A stretch of 64,000 nt of DNA from Ovis canadensis (taxonomy: Eukaryota > Chordata > Mammalia > Artiodactyla > Bovidae): assembly GCF_042477335.2 (NCBI RefSeq), contig NC_091255.1, positions 22,484,501 through 22,548,500 of the forward strand, in the 5' to 3' direction. Under the pieces are notes generated by a model, which was given only the letters and a program-made list of their open reading frames with translations, was not told the DNA's origin and searched no databases. Both the position numbers and the translations under genes were made by a program. Below, one piece after another: positions 21,700 through 33,050 of this stretch (position 1 is its first letter; the number at the start of each line of letters is the position of its first letter).

Positions 21700-24600
21700 G
21701 GCTGCGTTCTCCTCCCTTTTCTCTAAGGATACACATCTGGCCAACCACTGCAGGCTGCGGTTCTTCCGCCTGAAGGCGTTATCTTCCTCCGTCTCCAGAC
21801 TTCTCACCTGGACGGCCACAGCGCCCCCTAGTGGGGACCCCTGGAGAAACAGGGACCCCAGAGAGCACTTCCTGCACCCTTTCTGGAGGCTGGCCCGGGC
21901 ATCAGCCTTTCTGACGCTCCCCAGGTGGCGTCGATGGACAGCCTCGTGGGAGAACCACAGGGCCTCCTTCCCTCTAATCGGTCATCACCCTGCCACCTGA
22001 ACGCGTTTTCTAAACTAAATCTGATCGTATCACCCACATGCTTTTCGAAACCCCTCTTTGGCTCCCCCACAATAAAATCTGAACACCCCGGGAGGTGCAC
22101 AGGTTTCTGTGACCTCCATCTGCCCACCTCCCGGTCTTTCCTCCTTCCCCTTCCTGATTCAGGGCGCAGGCACAGCCGGCCATGCTGAGCCGCACACGCT
22201 TTCTTCCGTGTGCCCCTTCTCCAGAGCCTTTTCCATCTTTCCAGCCTCCTCTGGCAAGTCATGCCTGACTGCTTCCCTGGGGACCTGGCTCAGGCTGAGT
22301 GAGTCTCCCCTTGGGCAGCCTTCCCTCCCACGCTTTCATGTTCACTGGCCTCGCGTCCGTCAGGGCCAGGGCTGGTATGTCATCTAGCTCTGCACCCTCC
22401 GCCTGCTGACACCCAGGTGGCGTTTGTCTGTCTGGGTTGGTGGGAAGGGTGAAGAGGTAAAAGCCTGTTGACCCACGGGGGCACCTGCCCAGTGGTCCAC
22501 TCCCGAGTCCCGGCAGGAGCCCTGGGGCAGCCAGCAGGCTGCTCAGCGGCCTCCCTGCCTGGACCCGTGAGTTCCCGTGCCTTCCACCATGCATCCTCAT
22601 CCAGCTGCAACTCCCGCCCCAGGGCGTGGCCAGCAGGAAAGGGGGAGGGGGCCGGGTGGGACAGCCCTTCTGCAGCTAAAGGCCAAGTACCCCAGCCCAG
22701 AGATAAATCAGATGCTTCTACTTTCAAAGGGCCCCAGTGGGGTGGAACGTCCCCTCTCCCATCTTTGGCCATAAACCTCCAAGCTCAAGAAGTTAATTGC
22801 TCTCTGCTGGAGAAGCTATAAAGAGCAGGGCTCATCAACGGTCGGCAGAGAACACAGGCTGGACCGACCCCCGGGCGCGGCCCTGCTGCAGGCGCCCTGC
22901 CTGTTCAACCTCCTGGACCTCCCCTCCCGGGGTGGGCTGCACTGTCTCTGGGGGGACCTGTTGGAGGCTGCAGGCCTTGACTGCTGGTGCTGGAGGGCCC
23001 TGGGGAGTTTGCGCCCTGTAAATCCTGGACTCCTTTCTGCGGCTCCGTCTACGCGGACGCTGCTTCACTTGCCGTGACTAAGAGGAGCACTGGAAAGGGT
23101 GTCTGGCTCTGCTGTCAGCTACATGACTGTGGGCGACTCCCTTCCCCTCTCGGGTTCGTGGTTCCCGCTGAGGTTCAGGGATGGGGTGGGGTGGGCCAGG
23201 TGACCCTGAAGGCTGCTGTCAACTCCAGTGCCACAGTTCATCTCACCTGAGCGCAAAGCTGTGTGAGGTCTTCCTCTTAGGGCCTGAGTTGTTAGGAAAA
23301 CTATAGTTGGGAAGATCTGAGCCAAACACAGCAAAAAACATAGCCAACTTGAAAGTAACTCCTCTTTGTATTTTCATTTGTTCTGCATCTGGCCTCTGCA
23401 CACACTGGGGGAGATCAGCGCTGGAGGAAGCGCCTCCCAGACCTGAGTTCTGCTCCTGCTCTGACAGGTAGCACCTTCTGGGGCCGGTCACTCTCCCCTC
23501 TGTAGGCCTCAGTCTTCTGACTGGAAAATGGGGTATTCATATCTCTACCTGTCATTCAAGAGACACACGCTGAGAGTCTCCTGTAGGCATGGCCTAGCCC
23601 CAGGTAGGGGAGGAGATAGAAGGTGGGTGAGATGCGATGCAAACTCACAAGGAACTCCAGGTCGAGCCAGGAGACAGCCACATAAACGATTGTGGTCCAT
23701 GATAGAGATGCACGAATTAGTAAAAAGAATGGCAAGAGCTGGCATTCAGCTAGGGCTTCTCCACACTGGGCTCTCTGCTGGGGCTTGCTTGTTGCATTCA
23801 GTCCTGTATCCACCCTCCGAGCTGACACCACAAACATCCTCCTTTCACAGGTGCTCAGGAAAGGTGCCCTAGAGGAAAGGGTGCGTGTGTCTGTCAAGAC
23901 CTGCGGGGTGTGCAGGAGCTTGTAATGCGCAGTCTGAAGGGTGAACCAAGGCCTGGGCCCACAAGCCCATACAGCTGGAGTCCACATAGGGCTGGGTGGG
24001 TTGGGGGGCTGGTGATGACAGGGAGGTGGGGGAGCAGCCACGAGGGCTCTTGTGAGCCATGTGAAGGCATGAGGAGGCCCCAGGGAACCAGCTTGGTGGC
24101 CTGTGGCTTGGAGAATAGGTTGAGCAGGCTGAGAAAGGAGCCTGGAGCCCCACAGACCTGCCAGTGACTGAGGGCCCTCTTGAAGAATGTTGTCATAGTT
24201 TTCAGAAAGAAGTGAGGACCTGAGCTGAGGGCTGGAGGGCAGAGGGAACTGATGGCCTAAGCGGGTGACCGGGCGTCATGGGGATAGAGGGTGGTCAAGG
24301 CCCATGGGGTCATGCACCAGGTGGGCTCCTGGAAAGCTGGAGCCCAGGTTCCAGAGTCAGGTTCATTGCCAGAATGACCACTGGCCCACCTGCCATCTCA
24401 GCTGTCAACACGTGGGGAAGGACCCAGAGGTGGAGGAGGACCAAGCCTTCCTGGCCTGGCAAGGATTCCACAGAACAAAGATGGCAGGAGGCCAGACCTT
24501 ACAGAAAAAGAACTTTATGGACATTTGTTAAACGGAAAAATAAAAAACTCCTTTTCTTCCTCTTGCAGCTTATATTCATTTCCTCTTAAATACAAGGTCT

Positions 24601-25400
24601 TTAAAAGTCAATACTAAATGTTCAATAATGATTAGCTGCATCTGAGATTCCCAAGCAAAAGGTGGAGTCAAAAGCCCTGTCTAGTCATGAAAGCGAGGGC
24701 AGAACCAGACTTGTCTGGTGGGTCATCTGGCTACTGAACTTCCTACTACAAAGTCCAAGAGTTAAAGAGGGTTGGGACTGGCATGAGGATAGAGGAGCAG
24801 TGGGATGAAGACCAGGGAGCACACACAGTCCCATGGGAAGATGAGTGTGGTAATTGGGCAAGGAGGCATGGCAGACCCTGGGGGAAGGATGGCGTGATCA
24901 CTGTTTCTATTACTATACATCGGTGGTTCAGCACCCGGCTACCTGCTTGGGAAGGCATGGAGTTATCTCTCTGCCCCACCCCACACGTCCCCCCCAAAAC
25001 TCTAACATCTATGAACAAGTGCATGTAAATCAACAAACAACTGGAAAACAATGTCCAATAGAGAACTGGATATGTTATGAGATACTGATGCCATGAACTA
25101 TTATCAAATCGTTGAAGTCAGGTTTTAGAAGAATATTTAGTGCTCATGGTATATTATTAGGCAAAATGACAGGCTACAAGAAAGTATACACGTTATAACC
25201 ACAATTTTGTTGATTGTTTTCCCACAATATATCTGGAAGAGTGTTTACGTCCATATACATGGAAGAGTGTTTACGTGCATACACACATTAAGTGTATGTG
25301 ATCCATATATATAGTGTATATCGTACACAGACATGTACCCTATGCCATGAAACCTGTAAAAATGGCAGTGATTTGTTTAGACAGTTTTTTTCACATCTTT
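21700..25400. other. Largely unique, partly GC-rich intergenic block
   Basis: An L2-like antisense stretch is visible at about 22000-22300 (AAATCTGATCGTATCACCCA, TTTGGCTCCCCCACAATAAA). Otherwise there are no nameable repeats to about 25400. Open frames are numerous where GC is high but lack family resemblance and conflict with one another. A TATA-like motif at 22817 is listed separately. Confidence 0.45.
22780..22860 (+). promoter_or_regulatory. Weak candidate core promoter (TATA-like box)
   Basis: CTATAAAGAGCAGG at 22816-22829 is a good TATA-box match. It lies just downstream of AGTTAATTGCT (22791-22801), which resembles half of an HNF1 site, and upstream of a CpG-containing stretch. No start codon with a convincing reading frame or splice donor follows, so this could be chance. 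Confidence 0.2.
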
Positions 25401-25414
25401 ATTGAACTTGTTAC

Positions 25415-25530
25415 ACTGTTTGTTTTTTTTTTTGGCTGCAAGGTATGTGGGGTCTTAGCCCATGGAGCAGGGATCGAGCCCTGTACTGGAGGGCGAAGCC
25501 TTAACCACTGGACCTCCAGGGAAGTCCTGA
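25415..25530 (-). mobile_element. CHR-type SINE, short (antisense)
   Basis: A T run, GGCTGCAAGGTATGTGGGGT, GAGCAGGGATCGAGCCCTGT and ACTGGACCTCCAGGGAAGTC mark the head half of an antisense element. Confidence 0.78.
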
Positions 25531-25569
25531 TAATAGTGCTAATCTCAAGACATTTTTACTTACATATTT

Positions 25570-25748
25570 GCTCTTGTTGTTCAGTTACCCAGGCGTGTCT
25601 AACTCTTTGCGACCCCATGGACAGTAGCACGCCAGGCCTCCCTGCCCCTCATCATCTCCCAGAGTCTGCCCAAGTTCATGTCCGCTGAATCAGTGGTGCC
25701 ATCCAGCCTTCTCATCCTCTGTCACCCCCTTCTCCTTCTGCCTTCAAG
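25570..25748 (-). mobile_element. BovB 3'-end-derived element (antisense)
   Basis: GTTGTTCAGTTACCCAGGCG, GACCCCATGGACAGTAGCAC and CTCATCATCTCCCAGAGTCT, then GCCATCCAGCCTTCTCATCC, follow the order of antisense BovB 3' sequence. Confidence 0.78.
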
Positions 25749-26254
25749 CGTACTTACATAGACTTACTGTTTTTCTTTTCTCAAACTTCCACAATGAAGA
25801 TTCGTCACTTGTATAATATGAAAAATCGATAAATGTTATTTAGAAAATAAACCTAATATTAAAATGATTTAAACCCTTTGGTGGAGGGGAGTAGAAGCAA
25901 GCTGGGGGAGCCTCCCTCTTGAAGGCTGGGCTGCAGTTGCCGGAGCAGCTCTACTTCTTTCTGATGTCCTCCGGCGGAATGACCAAACACGGCTGTAAAC
26001 TTCTGGAACCTGACACCGTGTGTAGGCTATGCTTCTCTGCTGAGGGAACCTGCTGGCCCAGTCTAGGAACCTACTCTTGTGTGACACCAGACAGTCGAGG
26101 GGTGCCCATCTCTCCGTTTCCAGGGGGGGAGTTAAGTTCATGGTTAGCATTTTCTCAATTAAAAATTTTCTCCTATAAAATGTTCTTAAACATTTGATGC
26201 CTGATGTTGCTCTGATATATTAGCATCCAGTTTTGAGACTGTACCAGATTTAGT

Positions 26255-26530
26255 CCTTTTTTTTTTCAGCTGCACTGGGTCTTCACTGCAAAGCGCAGGC
26301 CCTTCACTGCGGTGTGGTGCCTTCTCTAGCTGCAGTGTCTGGGCTTCGTTTGTTGTGGAGCGCCAGCTCTGAAGCAGGCGGGCTCAGTAGTTACGGTGTG
26401 TAGGCTTCTCTAGGTGGGGGCTCGCAGGCTTAGCTGCCCTGCAGCATGTGGGATCTTAGTCCTCCAACCAGGGACTGAATCTGCACTGGAAGATAGATTC
26501 TTAACCACTGGACCACCAGGGTAATCCGAG
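26255..26530 (-). mobile_element. CHR-type SINE (antisense)
   Basis: A T run, CAGCTGCACTGGGTCTTCAC, GTAGTTACGGTGTGTAGGCT and AGCATGTGGGATCTTAGTCC, ending TTAACCACTGGACCACCAGG. Confidence 0.85.
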
Positions 26531-26567
26531 ATTTATTCTTGATTATATATCCAACTGTCTTAATTTG

Positions 26568-26762
26568 GTGGGCTTCCCTGGCAGCTCAGCAGGTAAAGAA
26601 TCTGCCTGCAAGGCAGGAGTTCCCAGTTTGATCCCTGGGTCTGGAAGATCCCCTGGAGAGGGGATAGGCTACCCACTCCAGTATTCTGGCCTGGAGAATC
26701 CCATGGACTATAAAGAGTTACCAAGAGTTGGACATGACTGAGCAACTTTCACTTTCACACTA
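26568..26762 (+). mobile_element. Bov-tA-type SINE (sense)
   Basis: GGGCTTCCCTGGCAGCTCAG and AGTTTGATCCCTGGGTCTGG are followed by TACCCACTCCAGTATTCTGG and GTTGGACATGACTGAGCAAC. Confidence 0.88.
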
Positions 26763-26899
26763 AGTTGATACATCAACATTTCAGTATGCACTGCTTCTTG
26801 AAAGAATGAAGATTACAATAGCCTGGGTGTCTGTCTTTCACAAGTTCCTCTATGTGATTCTGAAACATACCAGCTTGAGACCTCCTGTTGGTGTGTGTT

Positions 26900-27680
26900 C
26901 TAAAGTAGTGGGCCTCACGGTTTGCTATAATTAGAATCATTTGTGCGATTTTAAACCTCCCCATGGCAAAAGTGCACCCCAGAAAATGGGGAAAAAAATG
27001 GAAACAGTGGCAGATTTTATTTTCTTGGGCTCCAAAATTCCTCTGGATGGTGACCACAACCATGAAATTAAAAGACGTTTGCTTCTTGGAAGAAAAGCTA
27101 TGAAAAATCTTGACAGCATATTAAAAAGCAATGTCTGTATAATCAAAGCTATGGTTTTTCCAGTAGTCATGTATGGATGTGAGAGGCGGACCATAAAGAA
27201 GACTGAGTGCCAAAGAATTGATGCTTTCAAACTGTGGTGCTGGAGAAGACTCCTGAGAGTCCCTTGGACTGCAAGGAGATCAAACCAGTCTATCCTAAAG
27301 GAAATTAACCTTGAATATTTATTGGAAGGATGGATGCTGAAGCTGAAGCTCCAGTACTTTGGCCACCTGATGTGAAGAGCCAGCTCATTAGAAAAGACAC
27401 TGATGGTGGGAAAGATCAAGGGCAGGAGGAGAAGAGGGAGACAGAGAATGAGATGGTTGGGTGGCATCATTGACTCAATGAACACGAGTTTGAGCAAACT
27501 CCGGGAGACAGTGAAGGACAGGGAAGCCTGGCGTGCTGCAGTCCATGGGGTCACAAAGAGCTGGACACAGCTTAGCAACTGACAACAACAGACCACTAAA
27601 CTCGGAATTGGTATTTTTTTAAGTCCCCCAAGTAATTCCAATGTGCAGTCCAGTTTGAGAACCATCGTTCTAATGAAAGC
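26900..27680 (+). mobile_element. MER20 DNA transposon fossil split by BovB
   Basis: The left end (CTAAAGTAGTGGGCCTCACG, AATTAGAATCATTTGTGCG) and right end (GAATTGGTATTTTTTTAAGT, AATTCCAATGTGCAGTCCAG, TTTGAGAACC) fit MER20, a non-autonomous hAT-type element. About 600 bases of BovB separate them. The left portion is diverged. Confidence 0.55.
26980..27590 (+). mobile_element. BovB LINE 3' fragment (sense)
   Basis: The element enters at GGAAACAGTGGCAGATTTTA and continues in the C-terminal ORF2 frame (LDSILKSNVCIIKAMVFPVV, MYGCERRTIKKTECQRIDAF). It runs through GTCCCTTGGACTGCAAGGAG to the 3' end near CAGCTTAGCAACTGACAACA. It is 5'-truncated and shows scattered substitutions. A 144-codon frame here is element sequence, not a host gene. 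Confidence 0.85.
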
Positions 27681-27799
27681 AACCTGAAATTCAGGTGCTG
27701 TAGCTCCTGAGCCTGAGAAACGCAGCTTTGCTGAAAAGCCTGTGTCTGAATCATTTTGTGTCCTCTGTCTCCATCTCTTGGCCATTCTGCTGCATTGCT

Positions 27800-28128
27800 A
27801 TAGTTTACAGTTAGAGTTTCCAAGACACGCTGCTGTTTTTACTTTTAAGAATGTTGGTCAACTAGTGAATATAACAAAAAAAGGAAGCAGTTTCACAGAT
27901 ACAGAGAACAAACTAGTGGCTATCAATCGGGAAAGTGATGGGAGTGGCAAAATAGAAGTAGGAGATTAAGAGGCACAAACTACTATGTATAAGATAAGCC
28001 ACAAGAATATACTGTATATAGCTCAGGGTATATAGCCAATATTTTATAGCAACTATAAATGCAGTATAACCTTTAAAGATTGTGAGCCACTATGTTGTAC
28101 ACCTGAAACTTATTATATAAGTTTATTT
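27800..28128 (+). mobile_element. L1 3' fragment (sense)
   Basis: GTTGGTCAACTAGTGAATAT, AGATACAGAGAACAAACTAG, AAGCCACAAGAATATACTGT and TGTTGTACACCTGAAACTTA are characteristic of L1 3' sequence in ruminants. The element runs into AT-rich DNA. Confidence 0.65.
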
Positions 28129-28191
28129 ATATATATATATATAACATATATATGTATTATATATTTTTATGTTTATACATATTATCATATA
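28118..28191. repeat. AT-rich simple repeat
   Basis: Runs of TATATATATATATA and related AT text lie between the L1 3' end and the BovB insertion. The last 13 bases (28179-28191) are the left target-site duplication of the BovB. Confidence 0.8.
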
Positions 28192-30322
28192 TATTATATG
28201 CCAAATTCAGACTTAAATTGAAGAAAGTAGGGAAAACCACTAGACCATTCAGGTATGGCCTAAATCAAATCCCTTATGATTATACAGTGGAAGTGAGAAA
28301 TAGATTTAAGGGACTAGATCTGATAGATACAGTGCCTGAGGAACTATGGATGGAGGTTCATGACATTGTACAGGAGACAGGGATCAAGACCATCCCCATG
28401 GAAAAGAAATGCAAAGAAGCAAAATGGCTGTCTTAGGAGGCCTTACAGATGGCTGTGAAAAGAAGAGAAGTGAAAAGCAAAGGAGAAAAGGAAAGATACA
28501 GGCATCTGAATGCAGAGTTCCAAAGAATAGCAAGAAGAGATAAGAAAGCCTTCCTCAGCGATCAATGCAAAGAAATAGAGGAAAACAACAGAATGGGAAA
28601 GACTAGTGATCTCTTCAAGAAAATTAGAGACACCAAGGGAACATTTCATGCAAAGATGGGCTTGATAAAGGACAGAAATGGTATGGACCTAACAGAAGCA
28701 GAAGATATTAAGAAGAGATGGCAAGAATACACAGAAGAACTGTACAAAAAGATCTTCACGACCCAGATAATCACGATGGTGTGATCACTCATCTAGAGCC
28801 AGACATCCTGGAATGTGAAGTCAAGTGGGCCTTAGAAAGCATCACTATGAACAAAGCTAGTGAAGGTGATGGAATTCCAGTTGAGCTATTTCTAATTCTG
28901 AAAGATGATGCTGTGAAAGTGCTGCACTCAATATGCCAGCAAATGTGGAAAACTCAGCAGTGGCCACACCAGTGGAAAAGGTCAGTTTTCATTCCAATCC
29001 CAAAGAAAGGCAATGCCAAAGAATGCTCAAACTACCGAACAATTGCACTCATCTCACACGCTAGTAAAGTAATGCTCAAAATTCTCCAAGCCAGGCTTCA
29101 GCAATACGTGAACCGTGAACCCCCAGATGTTCAAGCTGGTTTTAGAAAAGACAGAGGAACCAGAGATCAAATTGCCAACATCCGCTGGATCATGGAAAAA
29201 GCAAGAGAGTTCCAGAAAAACATCTATTTCTGCTTTATTGACTATGCCAAAGCCTTTGACTCTGTGGATCACAATAAACTGTGGAAAATTCTGAAAGAGA
29301 TGGGAATACCAGACCACCTGACCTGCCTCTTGAGAAACCTATATGCAGGTCAGGAAACAACAGTTAGAACTGGACATGGAACAACAGACTGGTTCCAAAT
29401 AGGAAAAGGAGTATGTCAAGGCGGTATATTGTCACCCTGCTTATTTAACTTACATGCAGTGTACATCATGAGAAACGCTGGGCTGGAAGAAGCACAAGCT
29501 GGAATCAAGATTGCCGGGAGAAATATCAATAAGCTCAGATATGCAGATGACACCACCCTTATGGCAGAAAGTGAAGAGGAACTAAAAAGCCTCTTGATGA
29601 AAGTGAAAGAGGAGAGCGAAAAAGTTGGCTTAAAGCTCAACATTCAGAAAACGAAGATCATGGCATCTGGTCCCATCACTTCATGGGAAATAGATGGGGA
29701 AACAGTGGAAACAGTGTGAGACTTTGTTTTTTTGGGCTCCAAAATCACTGCAGATCGTGACTGCAGCCATGAAATTAAAAGACTCTTACTCCTTGGAAGA
29801 AAAGTTATGATCAACCTAGATAGCATATCCAAAAGCAGAGACATTACTTTGCCGACTAAGGTCCGTCTAGTCAAGGCTATGGTTTTTCCTGTGGTCATGT
29901 ATGGATGTGAGAGTTGGACTGTGAAGAAAGCCGAGCGCTGAAGAATTGATGCTTTGAACTGTGGTGTTGGAGAAGACTCTTGAGAGTCCCTTGGACTGCA
30001 AGGAGATCCAACCAGTCCATTCTGAAGGAGATCAGCCCTGGGATTTCTTTGGAGGAAATGATGCTGAAGCTGAAACGCCAGTACTTTGGCCACCTCATCG
30101 AAGAGTTGACTCATTGGAAAAGAGTCTGATGCTGGGAGGGATTGGGGGCGGGAGGAGAAGGGGAAGACAGAGGATGAGATGGCTGGATGGCATCACTGAC
30201 TCTATGGATGTGAGTCTGAGTGAACTCCGGGAGTTGGTGATAGACATGGAGCCCTGGCGTGCTGCAATTCATGGGGTCGCAAAGAGTCAGACATGACTGA
30301 GCGACTGAACTGAACTGAACTG
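28192..30322 (+). mobile_element. BovB LINE, 2.1 kb, 5'-truncated, with degenerate reverse transcriptase
   Basis: The element begins near GCCAAATTCAGACTTAAATT and ends with the CTGAACTGAACTGAACTG tail. A 13-bp target-site duplication, ATATTATCATATA, flanks it (28179-28191 and 30323-30335). The upstream part reads in the frame of 28449-28784 (AEFQRIARRDKKAFLSDQCK). A frameshift near 28770 moves the coding sense to a 333-codon frame, 28718-29719. That frame holds RT motifs, namely CFIDYAKAFDSVDHNKLWK, GVCQGGILSPCLFNL and LRYADDTTLMAESEEEL. A stop (TGA 29717-29719) precedes the continuation at about 29732-29941. The catalytic YADD is present, but the frameshift, stops and missing endonuclease region make it inactive as a complete element. 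Confidence 0.93.
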
Positions 30323-30524
30323 ATATTATCATATAATATATAATGTTATATATAAAAAATATCTCAACTTTTAAAAAAGAGTATTTACTGAAAGAAATCA
30401 GAGAACCAAAAATAGTTAAAACTTTTAAGTAACAGAAATAGCTGCAAAATATTTTATTATTTATAATAGGATGATTTAAGTGTTAAAAAAAAGAAGTAAT
30501 GTAATGCATCTAGGATCTTTTCTG

Positions 30525-30728
30525 TGCTTGCCAAATAAAAAGCAACCAATGGGGTAAAGAATCCACCTGCAATTCAGGAGATGCAGTTTTGATCCCTGAG
30601 TTGGAAATATCTCCTGGAGGAGGGCATAGCAACCCACTCCAGTATCCTTGCCTGGAGAATCCCATGGACGGGGGGCCTGGGAGGGCTACAGTCCTTGGGG
30701 TCGAAAGAATCAGACACAACTGAGTGTT
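30525..30728 (+). mobile_element. Bov-tA-type SINE (sense, diverged)
   Basis: ATGGGGTAAAGAATCCACCT and TTTTGATCCCTGAGTTGGAA are followed by GCAACCCACTCCAGTATCC and a terminal AATCAGACACAACTGAG. Confidence 0.8.
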
Positions 30729-30739
30729 ATAAATTTCCA

Positions 30740-31980
30740 TCAAAGCCTTGCTTTAACTGTACCATACATTTTGATATATTTTCATTTTTGTTAAGTTTCA
30801 AGTATTTTCTTATTTGCTTTGAGACGTCCCACTTTGACCTATGGAATAATTAATCCATCTAATTAATGGATTAATTAGAAGCATATTATTTAATTTCAAG
30901 TACTTAAGAGATTTCCTGGTGATTGATTTCTGGCTTAATTCCATATGGTCAGAGATCAGAGTTGGCATGATTTCGACTCTTTCAAATCTGTCCAGATTTG
31001 TTTCATGATGCAGAATATGGTCTAGCTGTTCTGTTGGTTACTGAGAAAGGAGTGAGTGCTGAAGTCTGCACCGGCGATTGCTGAGTCGTCGTTTCTCCTT
31101 TCAGTTCTATCAGCCTTTGTTTCATGTGTTTTGAAGTTATGTTGTTAGGTTCACAGCTGTTTAGGATTGTTAGGCCTTGTCTGTGACTTGACACTGTTAT
31201 CTTTATGCCATTTCCCTGTTTATTCCCGATAAGTTTTCTTGCTCCAAAGTCTATTGTGTCTGATAGCATATAGCTACTCCAAAATTTTTTTTATTAGTAC
31301 TCATATTTGCATGGTTTTCTTTTTCTCCTTTCAAACGTGACTAATTTTAAATGGGTTTCTTATAAATAGCATATAGTCGGATCTTGGATGGGCTTCCCAG
31401 GTGGCAGTAGTAGTAAGGAACCTGCTTGTTGGTGCAGGAGACGTAAGAGATGTGGGTTCTATTCTTGGGTCAGGAAGATCCCCTAGAGAAGGAAATGGCA
31501 ACCCGCTTCAGTATTCTTGCTTGGAAAACCATGCACAGAGGAGCCTGGCAGGCTACAGCCCACAGGATCGCACAGAGTCAGACACGACTGAATCACTTAG
31601 CCTTAGCGCAAATCTTGAGTATTTTTACATTCTGACAGTCTCTTTTAATCAGTCTGTTTAGACCGTTTAAACCTGATGTAATTGTTGATATGCTTGGATC
31701 TACTATTTGGGGTTTTCTATTTGTCCCCTATGTTTTCCATTCCTGTCTTCTTCTGGATTATTTGAATAATTTTCAATACTCCACCTTAATCACCGAATGA
31801 GTTTTTGAATATATCTTTTGTGTAATCTGTGTGTGTGCATATGGTTTCTCTAGCGACTACAAAATAACTTTCATAGGATGTTTAGAATTAACATTTTATT
31901 GTTCAAGTGAAATATAGAAATCTTACTACCATATAGATCTCTTTACCCTTCCTCTTTAGATGGTAATTTTTACGTGAATA
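30740..31980 (-). mobile_element. L1 tract (antisense), interrupted by a SINE
   Basis: GTTAAGTTTCAAGTATTTTC, TTCCATATGGTCAGAGATCA, TTTCATGATGCAGAATATGG and GTTCTATCAGCCTTTGTTTC, then after the SINE GTTTTCTATTTGTCCCCTAT, follow antisense L1 order. The AT content is high. The unit is continued after further insertions by the tract at 33050-33890. Confidence 0.65.
31389..31603 (+). mobile_element. Bov-tA-type SINE (sense) inside L1
   Basis: GGGCTTCCCAGGTGGCAGTA, TTCTATTCTTGGGTCAGGAA and TATTCTTGCTTGGAAAACCA end at CAGAGTCAGACACGACTGAA. Confidence 0.86.
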
Positions 31981-31982
31981 AT

Positions 31983-32187
31983 TGGGGTTTCCCAGGTGGC
32001 ACAGTGGTAAATAATCTGCCTGCCAACACAGGAGACATAAGAGATGAGAGTTCGATCCCTGGGTTGGGAAGATCCCCTGGAATAGGAAATGGCAACCCAC
32101 TCCAGTATTCTTGCCTGGAAAATTCCATGGACAGAAAAGCCTGGTGGGCTTCAGTCCAAGGCAGTCACGCATAGTCAGACCCGACTG

Positions 32188-32226
<39 letters not shown>
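31983..32226 (+). mobile_element. Bov-tA-type SINE (sense) with (CA)n tail
   Basis: GGGGTTTCCCAGGTGGCACA, GTTCGATCCCTGGGTTGGGA and ACTCCAGTATTCTTGCCTGG end in GACCCGACTGAGCA. A CA microsatellite of about 18 units (32190-32225) follows the SINE directly, a common arrangement for Bov-tA. Confidence 0.9.
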
Positions 32227-32228
<2 letters not shown>

Positions 32229-32229
32229 C

Positions 32230-33050
32230 TATATTCACTGAAGATTCTATCAGGGAATACTAGAAGTGTGTACATGTTATGAAAAGCTTAAGACAAGAGA
32301 AACAGTCTATTTACCCACATATTTCCCACATCTATTGCTCTTCCTTCATTCCCAAAGTTTCAAATTCCCCTCTGGTGTCATAGCTTTATCCACAAAATGT
32401 TCCCACATCAAGAGGTCAAGTGAGAAACGCAGAGAGCAAGAGAAAGCAATGGGCGTCACTCTCTTGCTGTTGGGACCACACTTCCTCTGGTCAGAGAAGG
32501 GCTCCCCTCCCTGAAGCTTTAGGCACCTGCCTGGCTGTGACGGCCACGGCTGCATTGGGATTGCCAAGGGGCAGGGGTGGGAGGGGAGAGAAGCAACAAA
32601 CAGGGTGTTGCCCTCTCTCCCTGACCCACACAGTCCCTCGTGCCCCATCCCAGGGCCAGAAACAGAGGCCTTCTCTGGGAGCGTGGTGTGCGGGTCCAGG
32701 ACTCTGCCCGCCTGGGGTCCAGGCCAGGAGACACCAGGGGGCAATAACAGCGAACTTGCTGTCAGCTGGGTGTGCTGAGTTCCCCTTTCCTTCCCTGGTC
32801 TGCCTGTTATGCTTTCCTTTTCGAGATAGCAGCTGCATGCCTTGAGTCCCGGCACTCTAGCTGTGTTCAGTGGGAGGGAGAGGGTGGACTAGCACTGGAG
32901 TGAGATCACAGAGCCGAGGACTTACAAAGGCTGAAAACGCGATGCACCCTTAGGGCACCCTGAGGATAAATTCTCTGCCTGCACACCCTCCCCTCTGACC
33001 CCCCACCTTGGTCTGCCCAAGCACGGTGTGGTGGCTAAAACTCAAATTCC
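32230..33050. other. Intergenic unique sequence
   Basis: GC-rich from about 32450 to 33010. Overlapping frames on both strands here (for example 141 and 169 codons) are mutually exclusive and show no family resemblance. Confidence 0.45.

Noticed and set aside
22797..23021. A short coding sequence next to the TATA-like motif
   Set aside because: The frame starts upstream of the putative TATA box, has no signal peptide or cysteine pattern (for example of WFDC proteins), and has no supporting splice site.
23556..24041. A 161-codon minus-strand frame
   Set aside because: Overlapping frames on both strands are equally long in this GC-rich block. Composition is repetitive in Pro, Ser and His, and there is no splice or promoter support.
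26937..27785. A 282-codon minus-strand frame, long enough to be a gene
   Set aside because: It is the antisense reading of a sense BovB plus flanks. The translated text has no protein family resemblance and includes repeat signatures.
28718..29719. A 333-codon open frame as a host gene
   Set aside because: It is the reverse transcriptase of a BovB retrotransposon (YADD motif, target-site duplications, 3' tail). Its upstream part is in another frame and a stop lies before the C terminus.
32346..32855. Opposed frames of 169 and 141 codons
   Set aside because: They are mutually exclusive, reflect GC-rich composition, and show no family pattern.
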